Of a stretch of 64,000 bases of DNA, positions 45,054-53,822 are shown one piece after another; within the stretch, counting starts at the first letter, position 1; each line of letters starts with the position of its first letter. Made by a program: the position numbers and the translations under genes. Origin of the DNA: Ruegeria_B marisflavi (GTDB lineage Bacteria; Pseudomonadota; Alphaproteobacteria; Rhodobacterales; Rhodobacteraceae); assembly GCF_025673445.1 (NCBI RefSeq), contig NZ_JAOVQN010000007.1, positions 109,597-173,596 on the forward strand, in the 5' to 3' direction. The notes beneath the pieces were generated by a model. It had not been told where the DNA came from, did no database searches, and was given only the letters and a program-made list of their open reading frames with translations.

Positions 45054-45089
45054 CGCCGTCTCCGCCTATTCGCGGAGGCGGCGTTGTTT
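45054..45089 (+). terminator. Rho-independent terminator of glyA
   Basis: A 12-bp stem (CGCCGTCTCCGC/GCGGAGGCGGCG, one G-U pair) with a six-base loop, followed by TTGTTTA, 26 bases after the glyA stop. Confidence 0.78.
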
Positions 45090-45185
45090 ATTCGGCAAGA
45101 CAAAGAGCATACACTCGGCCCCTCACTCCGCTTCACAGATGCGCCCCGAGGCGTTGAGCCGGATGTCGCGCAGAGGGCGGTGCCT

Positions 45186-45560
45186 CTATATGATCTTGCG
45201 CCAGGCCAGAAAGGCCAGCAACAATGCAGCAAAAGCGAGCAGGTTGAACGCAAGCCCGCCCAGCATGCCCAGCCACCATCCCTTGCGCCGATCTGCAAGG
45301 TCTATGCTGCGCAAATGTGTCTGTACTTCTCCGGCAGCCGACAAGAGGTGTGGGCTGTCGAGCGTCAGACGCAGTTTCGGATGATCGACCATGGCCTCAA
45401 TCCGCGCCAGATCCATGGCGCGGCGATAGATGCGGCGCGGCAGCCTGTGCTTGGCCCGGCGCAACGCCTGACGCAGCGACTTGCCACGCACGCCCAAACG
45501 CTCGCGAAGCAAGGCCACCGTCACCGCGATCTGGTCCTGAATCTGGTTCTGTTCTGTCAT
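45186..45560 (-). CDS. Hypothetical protein with C-terminal membrane segment
   Basis: A 124-residue protein. The N-terminal part is basic and helical (LRQALRRAKHRLPRRIYRRAM, split by short turns), and the C-terminal 30 residues form one membrane segment (WWLGMLGGLAFNLLAFAALLLAFLAW). This tail-anchored layout recurs in Roseobacter hypothetical proteins. It is divergent from the downstream esterase gene. No known domain is recognised. Confidence 0.7.
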   Translation of the reverse strand: MTEQNQIQDQIAVTVALLRERLGVRGKSLRQALRRAKHRLPRRIYRRAMDLARIEAMVDHPKLRLTLDSPHLLSAAGEVQTHLRSIDLADRRKGWWLGMLGGLAFNLLAFAALLLAFLAWRKII

Positions 45561-45651
45561 CCGCCGGATCCCCCGGCAGATACCCTAGACATTCTGTGCG
45601 CCGGTCTCAATGGGGCTGGTCGCGCCACAGCGGGCGCGATATCACGTCCCT

Positions 45652-46410
45652 ATGCTGAACACGATCATCCACGGCTCACCAACCGAACACCCTCCCCTGC
45701 TCATCGCCCATGGCCTCTATGGTTCGGGCCGCAACTGGGGCGTAATCGCGCGGCGTCTGGCCGACCAGCGCCAAGTCATCGCCGTCGACATGCGCAACCA
45801 TGGCGACAGCCCCTGGTCAGACCGACACGACTATCCGAGCATGGCCGAGGACCTGACCGAGGTAATTGCCCACCATGGTGGTCAAGCGGATGTGATCGGC
45901 CATTCTATGGGCGGCAAGACCGTTATGATGCTGGCGTTGAACCACGGCGAGGTGGTGCGCCGCCTCGTGGTGGCCGATATCGCGCCGGTCCCCTATTCGC
46001 ACACCCAGCTGCCGTTCATCGCGGCAATGCGTGCCGTTGACCTGTCCCGGGTCGAGCGCCGCTCGGACGCCGAAGATATGCTGGCCGAACAGGGTGTCGA
46101 AAAGGCGTTGCAGAGCTTCTTTACCCAGTCGCTCGACCTGTCCGGCAAACGCTGGCGGCTGAACCTCGACGCGCTGGCCGCGAACATGCCCGCGATCATG
46201 TCGTTTCCCGAGCGGTCAGGACATTGGGCGGGACCCGCCCTGTTCCTAGCCGGAGCCGAGTCCGACTATGTCCGCCCCGAGCATCGCGACCGTATACGTG
46301 CGCTCTTCCCCGCTGCCCGCTTTGCCAAGATACCGGGTGCCGGCCATTGGCTGCATGCGGACAAACCGCGCGAGTTCGAAGCCGCCGTGCGCACCTTCCT
46401 GAACGCCTGA
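45652..46410 (+). CDS. Alpha/beta hydrolase, YbfF-like esterase
   Basis: A 252-residue hydrolase. The start at 45652 (MLNTIIHGSPTEHPPLLIAHG) matches the family N-terminus; the upstream extension does not. It has the oxyanion loop AHGLYGSGRNWG, nucleophile elbow GHSMGGKT (Ser about residue 86), and catalytic His in PGAGHWLHADKP. YbfF-type esterases cleave short acyl esters including acyl-CoA-type substrates. Followed by a terminator-like hairpin. Confidence 0.87.
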   Translation: MLNTIIHGSPTEHPPLLIAHGLYGSGRNWGVIARRLADQRQVIAVDMRNHGDSPWSDRHDYPSMAEDLTEVIAHHGGQADVIGHSMGGKTVMMLALNHGEVVRRLVVADIAPVPYSHTQLPFIAAMRAVDLSRVERRSDAEDMLAEQGVEKALQSFFTQSLDLSGKRWRLNLDALAANMPAIMSFPERSGHWAGPALFLAGAESDYVRPEHRDRIRALFPAARFAKIPGAGHWLHADKPREFEAAVRTFLNA

Positions 46411-46445
46411 GCGCGGTTTTCAAAGCGCTATTTTCTTCTTTCTGC
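46410..46445 (+). terminator. Terminator-like hairpin after the esterase gene
   Basis: A 5-bp stem AGCGC/GCGCT with a ten-base loop begins at the last base of the stop codon and is followed by ATTTTCTTCTTTCT. Confidence 0.5.
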
Positions 46446-46500
46446 TAAGAAACACTCCCGGGAATCCGGTGGGCCGGTCCCACTTGTGCCCTGCCAGCAG

Positions 46501-46689
46501 TCAGACCTCCTGGTCGTAGAGCCGCCGGGCCACCCACCAACTGACGGGCGCCGCAACGACAAATCCCGCAGCGGCCGCCAACAGGATCGCGTTGAGCGAA
46601 ACCAGCCCGGCGGTCAGCACCGCAATAACGGCTGTGCCCGCCAGAGCGGTCGAGATCAGGCTAAACAGAATCGAGGCAAGGCGCATCAT
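46501..46689 (-). CDS. Small two-helix membrane protein (often mislabelled CTP synthetase in Rhodobacterales)
   Basis: A 62-residue protein with two membrane segments (ILFSLISTALAGTAVIAVLTA and LLAAAAGFVVAAPVSWWVA) and a short charged tail. Proteins of this size and pattern are common in Rhodobacterales, where they have been annotated as CTP synthetase without basis. No function is known. It lies 74 bases after the rhodanese gene in the same direction. Confidence 0.7.
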   Translation of the reverse strand: MMRLASILFSLISTALAGTAVIAVLTAGLVSLNAILLAAAAGFVVAAPVSWWVARRLYDQEV

Positions 46690-46763
46690 GGCCGGTACTC
46701 CAGAAAATCAGGCGCGTCCGGCAGTGATATCTTAAGATTCGAATGTGATTTCCTTGATCTCGA

Positions 46764-47147
46764 TCACATTCCGGGATCGACCGGCTCGACCCGCGCGCCT
46801 TCCCAGTCGGAGAAACCGCCCAGATTGTAGACCTCGGCATAGCCCATATCCTTGAGTAGCTTGCCCGCCAGCGCCGCCCGCCCGCCGGAGGCGCAGTGCA
46901 GAACGATCACCCGATCCTTGCGCAGTTCAGGGTCGTGGAACGGAGTTTCTGGATCGGCCCGAAACTCCAGCATGCCACGCGGAATGTGATGCGAGCCCGC
47001 GGCGCGCCCCGTCTTTTGCAGTTCCGGCGCATCGCGGATATCGAGTAAAAGTGCGCCTTTCGCAACCAGATCTTCTGCCCGCGCGCTGTCGATACGCGGC
47101 ACAGCCGCGTTTGCCGCCGCCATCATGTCCTTAACTGTCAATGCCAT
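46764..47147 (-). CDS. Rhodanese-domain sulfurtransferase
   Basis: A 127-residue single-domain rhodanese. The start at 47147 is preceded by AGGAGG at ideal distance. The active-site loop is CASGGRAALA, with Cys about residue 87 (VIVLHCASGGRAAL), and DIRDAPELQKTG holds the conserved Asp-Arg region. Such enzymes carry persulfide sulfur. It is 30 kb from the dsr genes in this window, so a direct link to sulfur oxidation is possible but not shown. Confidence 0.88.
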   Translation of the reverse strand: MALTVKDMMAAANAAVPRIDSARAEDLVAKGALLLDIRDAPELQKTGRAAGSHHIPRGMLEFRADPETPFHDPELRKDRVIVLHCASGGRAALAGKLLKDMGYAEVYNLGGFSDWEGARVEPVDPGM

Positions 47148-47215
47148 CTGCACTGCCTCCTGCTAGGTTCCGGGTCAGGATAACATGCCATTTTCGGCAG
47201 ATGTAAGTCACTTTT

Positions 47216-47245
47216 GCGCGGGCAAACCCAATGGGTTGCCCGCGC
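47216..47245 (-). terminator. Terminator-like hairpin after the FMO gene
   Basis: A 10-bp GC-rich stem (GCGCGGGCAA/TTGCCCGCGC) lies five bases past the FMO stop. No T-run follows it in that direction, so termination strength is uncertain. Confidence 0.5.
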
Positions 47246-47250
47246 GACGC

Positions 47251-48738
47251 TCATCCCGCCTGATACTGCGGCGTTGACGCCAGGAAACGCCCAAAAGCCT
47301 GTGCGTTGGGATACGAGAACTGCTCGGCCAGCGGATTTGCCCGTTTGCGGACCTTGGCCCCCATATCGGCCAGCAGCTCGTCGAAATGTTTGAAGTGGAA
47401 CGGTGCCGAGCAGAGCCCGCCATAGACCTGCGCAGCCGGACGTTCTTTGCGTTTCCAGTTCAGCATCATCTCGATGTTGTCGTTCATCTGCCGGGCCGTG
47501 GGCTGGTTCGCCAATTGCCCGTCCGCATAGCGCACCAGCCAGTTGGCGATCATCTCGGCCGACAGGATCGTACAGAAAGACGAGTTGAACCCGACAAATC
47601 CCATATCCGGCACATCCGGATTTACCGACAGACGATAGACGCGGTATTGGCCGTCCGCCTCGATCAGCTTGTCAAGGTACTCCTGCGCCAGATAGGGGAT
47701 ACCCAGCTTCCAACCCACAGCCAGAACCGACAGATCACAAGGTACCCGGTCGCCCGTAGTCAACACCACATGGCCCTTTTCATAATGGTCGTATGTGCCC
47801 TGTATGGGGCGGATCGAGCCGTCCTTGAACCCTTCGAACAGGCCAGGCGTGACGATCGGGATTGAGCACGAGACGTCCTTTTCGATCGGCACATCGGGGA
47901 CCATGTTCCATTTCTTCAGCCCCAACTGGGCCTTCAGCATCATCTCCAGCCCGCGGAAGTTCAGCCAGACCAGCGGTTTCAGAACGGCGGCGATCACCCG
48001 TTGCAGCGGAGACTTGCCCCATTGGTTGAACTGCTGCTCCTGCGCCCGTATGTAGAGTAGCCGTTTGAAATTGATCCCGCCCACGAAGTAGGGCACCCGC
48101 CAGACCGGTTCGCGATAGACAAAGGTCACTGATTTCGCGCCGTTGCGGGCCGCGTTCACGACAAGGTCGGTGGCCGATTTCGACCCACCCAGAACCACCA
48201 CATGCTTGCCCCGTGCGAGATTGCTGTCGGTGTACTCCGACGAGTGCATCACCTGCCCGCCCTCGGCCACGAACTCGTCCTGCCCCGGATGGGAGATGAT
48301 GTTCTTGTCGGAAAACTGCCCGGTGCAGATCGCGACAAAGTCGAAATCCTGTTGCCGCACCTGACCTGCCGCCTCGATGGTGAGGGTCCAGCCCGATTTG
48401 CCATCGGCCCTGCGGTCCATCGACAGGATGTTGGTATTGAGCTGAAACAGCCGGGTCAGGTCATGCTTTCGGGCATAGCTATGCAGATAGGCGTGCACCT
48501 GTGGCCCCTTGGGCCATTCCGGATAATCCTCCGGCATCGGCAGGTCAGTGTAGCAATACAGATCCTTGGGGCTTTGGGTCTGGACATCGGGGTAAGAGCG
48601 CGACAGCTCCCATACCCCGCCGAAATCATGGGTCCGTTCGAACCCGAAAACACGATGCCCGCGTTCATCGAACGCCTTTGCCGCGGCAAGACCCGACACC
48701 CCGCCGCCGATGACGGCGACGTTCTTTCGTTTTACCAT
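47251..48738 (-). CDS. Flavin-containing monooxygenase (FMO)-type oxidoreductase
   Basis: A 495-residue protein with an N-terminal FAD motif (VAVIGGGVSGLAAAKAF), a partial FMO fingerprint (GQVMHSSEYTD, about residues 162-172) and the NADPH Rossmann motif (VVVLGGSKSATDLVV, about 180-194). FMO-type enzymes add oxygen to N or S atoms of small molecules or perform Baeyer-Villiger reactions. It is co-directional with the cupin gene 15 bases upstream; an AraC regulator diverges from the pair. The substrate is unknown. Confidence 0.87.
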   Translation of the reverse strand: MVKRKNVAVIGGGVSGLAAAKAFDERGHRVFGFERTHDFGGVWELSRSYPDVQTQSPKDLYCYTDLPMPEDYPEWPKGPQVHAYLHSYARKHDLTRLFQLNTNILSMDRRADGKSGWTLTIEAAGQVRQQDFDFVAICTGQFSDKNIISHPGQDEFVAEGGQVMHSSEYTDSNLARGKHVVVLGGSKSATDLVVNAARNGAKSVTFVYREPVWRVPYFVGGINFKRLLYIRAQEQQFNQWGKSPLQRVIAAVLKPLVWLNFRGLEMMLKAQLGLKKWNMVPDVPIEKDVSCSIPIVTPGLFEGFKDGSIRPIQGTYDHYEKGHVVLTTGDRVPCDLSVLAVGWKLGIPYLAQEYLDKLIEADGQYRVYRLSVNPDVPDMGFVGFNSSFCTILSAEMIANWLVRYADGQLANQPTARQMNDNIEMMLNWKRKERPAAQVYGGLCSAPFHFKHFDELLADMGAKVRKRANPLAEQFSYPNAQAFGRFLASTPQYQAG

Positions 48739-48753
48739 GGGTCTGTCTCCTGC

Positions 48754-49215
48754 TTACTGGGCGTCGGGCGGCGGCAGGAAATCAACCTCGTGCAGCGCTG
48801 AAAGCCGCACCAGTTCCGCCGGGTCAGTCACCCCATCGAGCGCCTTGAACAGATCGAAGAGCTTGCGCGACGGTGCCACGCCAAAGACGCAGGTCGCATC
48901 CTTGCCCGAGCGGTTGAAGACGCCATGCGCGACCCCTCTGGGCATCCGCACAACGTCACCGGGACCGGCTTTGTTCGCGGTCACATTTCCGGTCTCGAAG
49001 CCAAAATCCACTTCCAGTTCACCGTCCAGCACCAGGATCCATTCATCCTGCGTCGGATGCACATGTGGCGGCACAAACGTGTCAGCCGGGACCGCGGCAT
49101 GCCACATGAACACGTTGTCGCTGTGCAGCTTTGGCGTGTAGGTCTGACCCACCACGTTCCAGGCCAACCCCTCCAGCCCGGCCTTGGCGGATGTCACTCC
49201 GGCAGTTGTTTCCAT
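48754..49215 (-). CDS. Cupin-domain protein
   Basis: A 153-residue single cupin. The start at 49215 follows AAAAGGAGAAC. Metal-binding motif one is PPHVHPTQDEWILVLDGELEV (HxH with a following Glu), and the second motif has His in RMPRGVAHGVFN. It could be a small dioxygenase, isomerase or ligand-binding protein. It is first in an operon with the FMO, and the divergent AraC regulator probably controls it. Confidence 0.85.
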   Translation of the reverse strand: METTAGVTSAKAGLEGLAWNVVGQTYTPKLHSDNVFMWHAAVPADTFVPPHVHPTQDEWILVLDGELEVDFGFETGNVTANKAGPGDVVRMPRGVAHGVFNRSGKDATCVFGVAPSRKLFDLFKALDGVTDPAELVRLSALHEVDFLPPPDAQ

Positions 49216-49366
49216 TTCCCTGTTCTCCTTTTTGCGAGGTATTTTGGGAAACGCTATGAAGCGGCGCGGCCCCCGAATATCCGAAAAGCGAAATTTTCCG
49301 CGCATCTTTACGGGTCGGAAAGTGGAAACACTTTGTGTTTCGGTTTCCCCGAGTCATGCTGTTCAC

Positions 49367-50365
49367 ATGCTCAGCAAACCGGAAAAAACGCCTCTACTGC
49401 GGTTCAGACAGTTCCAAACACGGGAACTGGACGAGGCGCGCGCGCTGGTGGCCCGGAATTTTTGCGGGCATCGCCTTGAAAGAGAATCACGCGCCGACCG
49501 GCTCGATGCCTGCCAGCACCGGGCGGGCGGCAACGGGCTGTTCTACAACTACATCCGTTACGGCGCCGACGTCACGATCGAACCCGGTGAGCTTGGATCG
49601 TTCTATCTGATACAGGTTCCGATCCGGGGCAACGCGCTGATCCGCAATGGCACCAGCGAAGTTGAGACCGGCCCCGCAACCGCCTCTGTGCTCAACCCCG
49701 ACCGGCATACCCGGATGCGGTGGAAGGAGGGCTGCGAACAGGTGCTCCTCCAGATAGACAAGGCGCGGCTGAACTCGGTGGCAGAGGCATTGACCGGAAA
49801 CAGCCTTCAGGCTCCGGTTCGCTTTGATCCCAGCATCGACCGTACCCGCCCCGAAATGCAGCGCTGGCTGGGGCTGTTCCGGCGCGCGGTCTCGGCGGTG
49901 GATCACGGTGGGTTGCTGGACCCCGATCAGGCGCTGAGCCGCACTCTGGTCGAAGACGAGTTGATCATAGGGTTCCTTCAGGCTCAACCGAGTTCGATCT
50001 CACCCCTGCTGGAACGCCCCGAAACCAGCTCGCTGACGCCGCATGTTCGGCGCGCCCGTGAATACATGCAGGCGCATCTGGCCGACCCGCTGACATTGAG
50101 CGATATCGCGGCGGCGGCCGGAACCTCGCCCCGAAACCTGCAACTCGGCTTCAGCCAGTTGCTGGAGATGACGCCGCTCGCCTATCTGCGGCTGCTGCGC
50201 CTGAATTACGCGCGCTATCTGTTGTTGGAAAGCCCGCCACAAACCACAATCGCCAGCATCGCGGGGGCCGCCGGTTTTGCACATCTGGGCCGGTTTTCAG
50301 CCCAGTATGCGGCCCGCTTCGGCGAAGGGCCAAGCCAAACGCGCAAGCAGCGCTATCTGATCTGA
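49367..50365 (+). CDS. AraC-family transcriptional regulator
   Basis: A 332-residue regulator. The start at 49367 (MLSKPEKTPLLRFRQF) removes an atypical extension. The N-terminal part resembles the AraC-binding-like domain of OruR/FeaR-type regulators; the C-terminal 100 residues hold the double HTH (LTLSDIAAAAGTSPRNLQLGF and TIASIAGAAGFAHLGRFSAQY). It is divergent from the cupin-FMO operon and likely activates it. It converges on the RidA gene. Confidence 0.9.
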   Translation: MLSKPEKTPLLRFRQFQTRELDEARALVARNFCGHRLERESRADRLDACQHRAGGNGLFYNYIRYGADVTIEPGELGSFYLIQVPIRGNALIRNGTSEVETGPATASVLNPDRHTRMRWKEGCEQVLLQIDKARLNSVAEALTGNSLQAPVRFDPSIDRTRPEMQRWLGLFRRAVSAVDHGGLLDPDQALSRTLVEDELIIGFLQAQPSSISPLLERPETSSLTPHVRRAREYMQAHLADPLTLSDIAAAAGTSPRNLQLGFSQLLEMTPLAYLRLLRLNYARYLLLESPPQTTIASIAGAAGFAHLGRFSAQYAARFGEGPSQTRKQRYLI

Positions 50366-50382
50366 CCCGACGCCGACCAAGG

Positions 50383-50727
50383 TCAGTCGCAGGCAGCGGT
50401 GACGATAACCTCGACCTTGAGCGTATCGCGCGCCAGGCGCGCCTCGCCGCAGGCCCGCGCGGGGGCGTGCCCTTCGGGCACCCAGGCATCCCAGACCGCG
50501 TTCATCTCGGCGAAATCACCCATGTCGGCAAGCCAGACGATGGCTTGCAGTATGCGTGTCCGGTCCGAGCCGGCTTCGGCCAGCAGGGCATCGACACGTG
50601 ACAGGCAATCGCGGGTCTGGTCGGCCACGGTTGCGCCATCGCCCACCTGCCCGCACAGATAGGCGGTGCCGTTATGCTTGACGATCTTGCTCATGCGTTG
50701 GCCGGTGCCGATACGGGTGATGGTCAT
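50383..50727 (-). CDS. RidA/YjgF-family imine deaminase
   Basis: A 114-residue protein. The start at 50727 follows GGGAGACAC. The family pattern is visible (NGTAYLCGQVGDGATVADQTRDC, the conserved Arg in HAPARACGEARLARDTLKVEV). RidA proteins hydrolyse reactive enamine/imine intermediates made by PLP enzymes. The gene is an isolated unit between the AraC gene and the flavoprotein gene. Confidence 0.88.
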   Translation of the reverse strand: MTITRIGTGQRMSKIVKHNGTAYLCGQVGDGATVADQTRDCLSRVDALLAEAGSDRTRILQAIVWLADMGDFAEMNAVWDAWVPEGHAPARACGEARLARDTLKVEVIVTAACD

Positions 50728-50877
50728 TTGTGTGTCTCCCAAACGAGGTTTTAGAACCCATAACACCCAGCTTCGCCGTCCTCCAGTGCGAAGCGATCAG
50801 GTCGAGGGTCGGCTCTCTCTTCTAGACCCGGTACAATCCGAACCAGAGGCTGTTGGTGAGGCCTCCGAACATTTCTT

Positions 50878-52422
50878 CTATGGTAGCGGCGCTTGTGAAT
50901 AGACAATCGGCGTGTCCGGAAATTTGGGCCCCTTTGGCGGAGGTGCGCCCGGTGGCTCGGTCATTGGAGGCTGAATATGCTGTGGATTGGCAAACCAGTC
51001 GAATGGGTTGTACTTGGATTTCACCTGCGCAAGCGTACCCAGGTAATCGCCCCAGTAGGCGTTCTCGGCATCCTTGAAACCCGGCCGGGGATAATTCTGG
51101 TAGGATTGGCCATTCATGAACGGCGCCATCAACTCCATGAAATCGTTCAGCCAGTCGATGTTCGTTTGATAATCCTCCTGCCTGAACCAGAAGACTTCCA
51201 GGAAAAAGTTCATATAGGCATCGCGATGAACAAAGGAATTCGGATCATCGCTTCGTGCGATCGCCCCGCCATATGGCTCCATGCCGATATCGTTCCAGGG
51301 GTTCGGACAGGTCGCCATGAAGTCAAGCATCGCCTTCCAGTCCTTCGCGTCGAGCGTCTTGTCGATGTAGCCAGACTGTTTTTCTTCGAACACATAGTCG
51401 GGAGCGGACGGGATCGGCACCGGCTCGTCCAGTAACCTGTGATTCAACTCGACATAGCGCCCGGTCATTTGGATATCCAAATGTGTACCGGGTAGGTCAC
51501 GCAAAGGCTCGATCATCTCCGCGCAGCTTCGTTGATCACCATTGTAAAGGCCTCGCATGTAAAACCGCGGCCGCGTATCGGCGATCATCACCGCACACTG
51601 GTAACCCAGTTTTTCAAGCGCCGGGCCAACTATGTAGTCTTGCTGTAACATCACCAGCGCTGCCGGGGCATCGGCGGTGTCCCAGCTCAGCCCGAAACCG
51701 TACATCTCCCCCACGTCGTGAAGCTGGTACGTGATACTGAGAAGGACGCCGAAATTGCTCCCCATTCCGCCGCGAACGCACCAATAGAGATCGGAATTGG
51801 TCGTTTCATCAGCGACGACGATGCCACCGTTCCACAACATCATTTCGAACTGCATGACATTGTCGCAATTCATCCCGAACTCGCGCGAGGTGAACCCGTA
51901 TCCGCCGCCCTGCATATACCCGCCGACGCAGACATCGTCACAGCCGCCACCGGGCACGTGCAGGCCGAAATCGGACAGCACTGCGTTAAGACGGTGAAAG
52001 GACGTTCCGCCGCCGACAATTGCGCGCCGCATCACCCGGTCGACCCACACTGAATTGATCTGGCTTAGGTCAATGACCATGCTGTTGTTGATCGAGAAAC
52101 CTGCCGAACTGTGACCACTCGACCGGCAAACAGGTTTCAGATCGTGTGTTGCGGCAAAGGCGAGGCAGTTCCGAACGTCGCTGGAACACTCGCAATAGAC
52201 AATGATTTCGGGAAAGCACTGGAATTGCCGGTAAAAGACCTGGCGGGCTATCTCATAGTCAGGGTCACTCGGAACCACCACCCTACCTCGAACCTGCCGC
52301 TCAAATGTGGCAAGCTGATCATGCGTGAAAGGTGCGCGCCATCTGACCTGTTCGGAAGCAGCCGCACTCCGGGTATGAATGCGCACTTCCTTTGCGTGCT
52401 TGGCGGTACTGCGTCTTTTCAT
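50878..52422 (-). CDS. Berberine-bridge-enzyme-like FAD-linked oxidase
   Basis: A 514-residue PCMH-type flavoprotein. The start at 52422 follows GGAGAGG. The FAD domain has CRSSGHSSAGFSINN (His for 8-alpha attachment) and GGGCDDVCVGGYMQGGGYG (Cys for 6-S-cysteinyl attachment), so bicovalent FAD is likely. A BBE C-terminal strand is also seen (WGDYLGTLAQVKSKYNPFDWF). Basic N-terminus without clear export signal. It diverges from ycaO by 104 bases and could oxidise the peptide product of that locus, or act on an unrelated sugar or alcohol. Confidence 0.87.
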   Translation of the reverse strand: MKRRSTAKHAKEVRIHTRSAAASEQVRWRAPFTHDQLATFERQVRGRVVVPSDPDYEIARQVFYRQFQCFPEIIVYCECSSDVRNCLAFAATHDLKPVCRSSGHSSAGFSINNSMVIDLSQINSVWVDRVMRRAIVGGGTSFHRLNAVLSDFGLHVPGGGCDDVCVGGYMQGGGYGFTSREFGMNCDNVMQFEMMLWNGGIVVADETTNSDLYWCVRGGMGSNFGVLLSITYQLHDVGEMYGFGLSWDTADAPAALVMLQQDYIVGPALEKLGYQCAVMIADTRPRFYMRGLYNGDQRSCAEMIEPLRDLPGTHLDIQMTGRYVELNHRLLDEPVPIPSAPDYVFEEKQSGYIDKTLDAKDWKAMLDFMATCPNPWNDIGMEPYGGAIARSDDPNSFVHRDAYMNFFLEVFWFRQEDYQTNIDWLNDFMELMAPFMNGQSYQNYPRPGFKDAENAYWGDYLGTLAQVKSKYNPFDWFANPQHIQPPMTEPPGAPPPKGPKFPDTPIVYSQAPLP

Positions 52423-52526
52423 GCCTGGACCTCTCCATCTGAGAGAGAAATGGAAACTCAAATCGGGATAGTTATCTGAAACCTAAGATCTTCCCTCTCT
52501 CCGAATAATGGGAGTATAGTTTCTTC
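52423..52526. promoter_or_regulatory. Divergent promoter region between BBE-like oxidase and YcaO genes
   Basis: A 104-base gap, AT-richer than its flanks, which must contain both promoters. The ribosome site before ycaO is weak and distant (GGGAG twelve bases before the ATG). Shared location favours joint control of the oxidase and the YcaO-TfuA-methyltransferase genes. Confidence 0.45.
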
Positions 52527-53822
52527 ATGCCAACCGCGCGTAACGTGTCTTCTGTTAAAAAGTGCTTTTTGTCTGGCACACATCGAACGGCCGATCCCAC
52601 AGATACGTGGGCGCGCATTAAGCCACTATTCCCGGACATTGGAATAACTCGGGTCGCGGATGTCACCGGCCTGGATTGCATTGGGATTCCTGTTTGCAAT
52701 GCGATCCGTCCGAATGCCCGATCTTTATCTGTTTCCCAGGGAAAAGGGGTCGGGTTACCACAGGCACGGGTTTCCGCAGCGATGGAGGCGATAGAGCTCT
52801 TTCATGCCGAAAGAACACTTGGTGACGTTGAAAGAACCAGTTTCACACGAATAGGACGTGGCAACGCGGTCGACCCGCGCGACCTGTCCCTTCTTCGGGG
52901 CGAGGCCCGGGGATTGTCGGGCATACCGATCCACTGGGTCCAAGGCCATAACCTGATCAATGACCGCCTCGTCCACGTGCCCCGCGATCTTGTCAGCTGT
53001 GATTTGCGTCGCGATGCCCCGACGGATGGAATCTTTCTGACCAGTTCCAACGGGCTTGGCGCGGGAAACACAAATGAAGAAGCAATTCTTCACGCTGTCT
53101 GCGAAGTCGTCGAGCGCGACGCGACATGTCTGCATCAGGCCGCAAGCGGTCGGTTCGGCGGCGAACCGGCCCTGGTCGATCCCGATACGATAGACGATCC
53201 CCTGTGCCTATGGTTGATGGAGCAGATCACAAGCGCCGAAATTGACTTGCATGTATGGGTCCAACTTAGCGACTTGCCGATACCTTCTTTCGGATGTGCG
53301 ATTTCGGACAGCCACGGCGGTAAGTTTCCCGGCGCGCCGATTGGCACATTCCAAGGATATGGATGCCATCCTGACCGAGGGATTGCCCTCTCACGCGCAA
53401 TCACCGAAGCTGTCCAATCCCGGCTGACCTATATCGCTGGGGCGCGCGACGATTTGTTTCGCGACGATTACGCCAGCATCCAAACGGCCCGCAATCGCCG
53501 TGGCTGGCTTTCCTGGCTGGAAGGCAAAGGCCCGATGATTGATTTTCGCCACTCGCCAAGCTGGGCAAGCGACGCCGTGTCTTTCGACCTAGAGACAATG
53601 CTTGAAATGCTCGCACGTCAGGGCTTTGACCAGGTCGTATCGGTTGACCTCACTTTGACCAGGATCGGCATTCCGGTTGTCAAAGTCATCATTCCGGGAC
53701 TGGTCGAACCGACGATTGGGAACCAGGCGCCAAGAGGCAAAAGGGTCGACGGCTTTCTTGAACGGTTGAACCTGTCCATGGCCGGGATGTACGACAAGCG
53801 GCGCATGGGGTACCTGGCATGA
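52527..53822 (+). CDS. YcaO-domain ATP-dependent peptide-backbone-modifying enzyme (TfuA-associated)
   Basis: A 431-residue stand-alone YcaO. ATP/Mg-binding motifs: SVSQGKGVGLPQARVSAAME with AIELFHAE (residues 68-94), NEEAILHAVCEVVERD (183-198) and RAITEAVQSRLTYIAGARDD (about 295-314). The opening SGTHRTADPTDTWARIKP and GITRVADVTGLDCIGIPV are typical of TfuA-paired YcaO proteins. The C-terminus lacks the PxPxP ending of azoline-forming cyclodehydratases. YcaO enzymes activate a backbone amide oxygen; with TfuA they install thioamides in known cases. The gene overlaps tfuA by four bases. No E1-like or F-protein partner is present. Confidence 0.92.
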   Translation: MPTARNVSSVKKCFLSGTHRTADPTDTWARIKPLFPDIGITRVADVTGLDCIGIPVCNAIRPNARSLSVSQGKGVGLPQARVSAAMEAIELFHAERTLGDVERTSFTRIGRGNAVDPRDLSLLRGEARGLSGIPIHWVQGHNLINDRLVHVPRDLVSCDLRRDAPTDGIFLTSSNGLGAGNTNEEAILHAVCEVVERDATCLHQAASGRFGGEPALVDPDTIDDPLCLWLMEQITSAEIDLHVWVQLSDLPIPSFGCAISDSHGGKFPGAPIGTFQGYGCHPDRGIALSRAITEAVQSRLTYIAGARDDLFRDDYASIQTARNRRGWLSWLEGKGPMIDFRHSPSWASDAVSFDLETMLEMLARQGFDQVVSVDLTLTRIGIPVVKVIIPGLVEPTIGNQAPRGKRVDGFLERLNLSMAGMYDKRRMGYLA

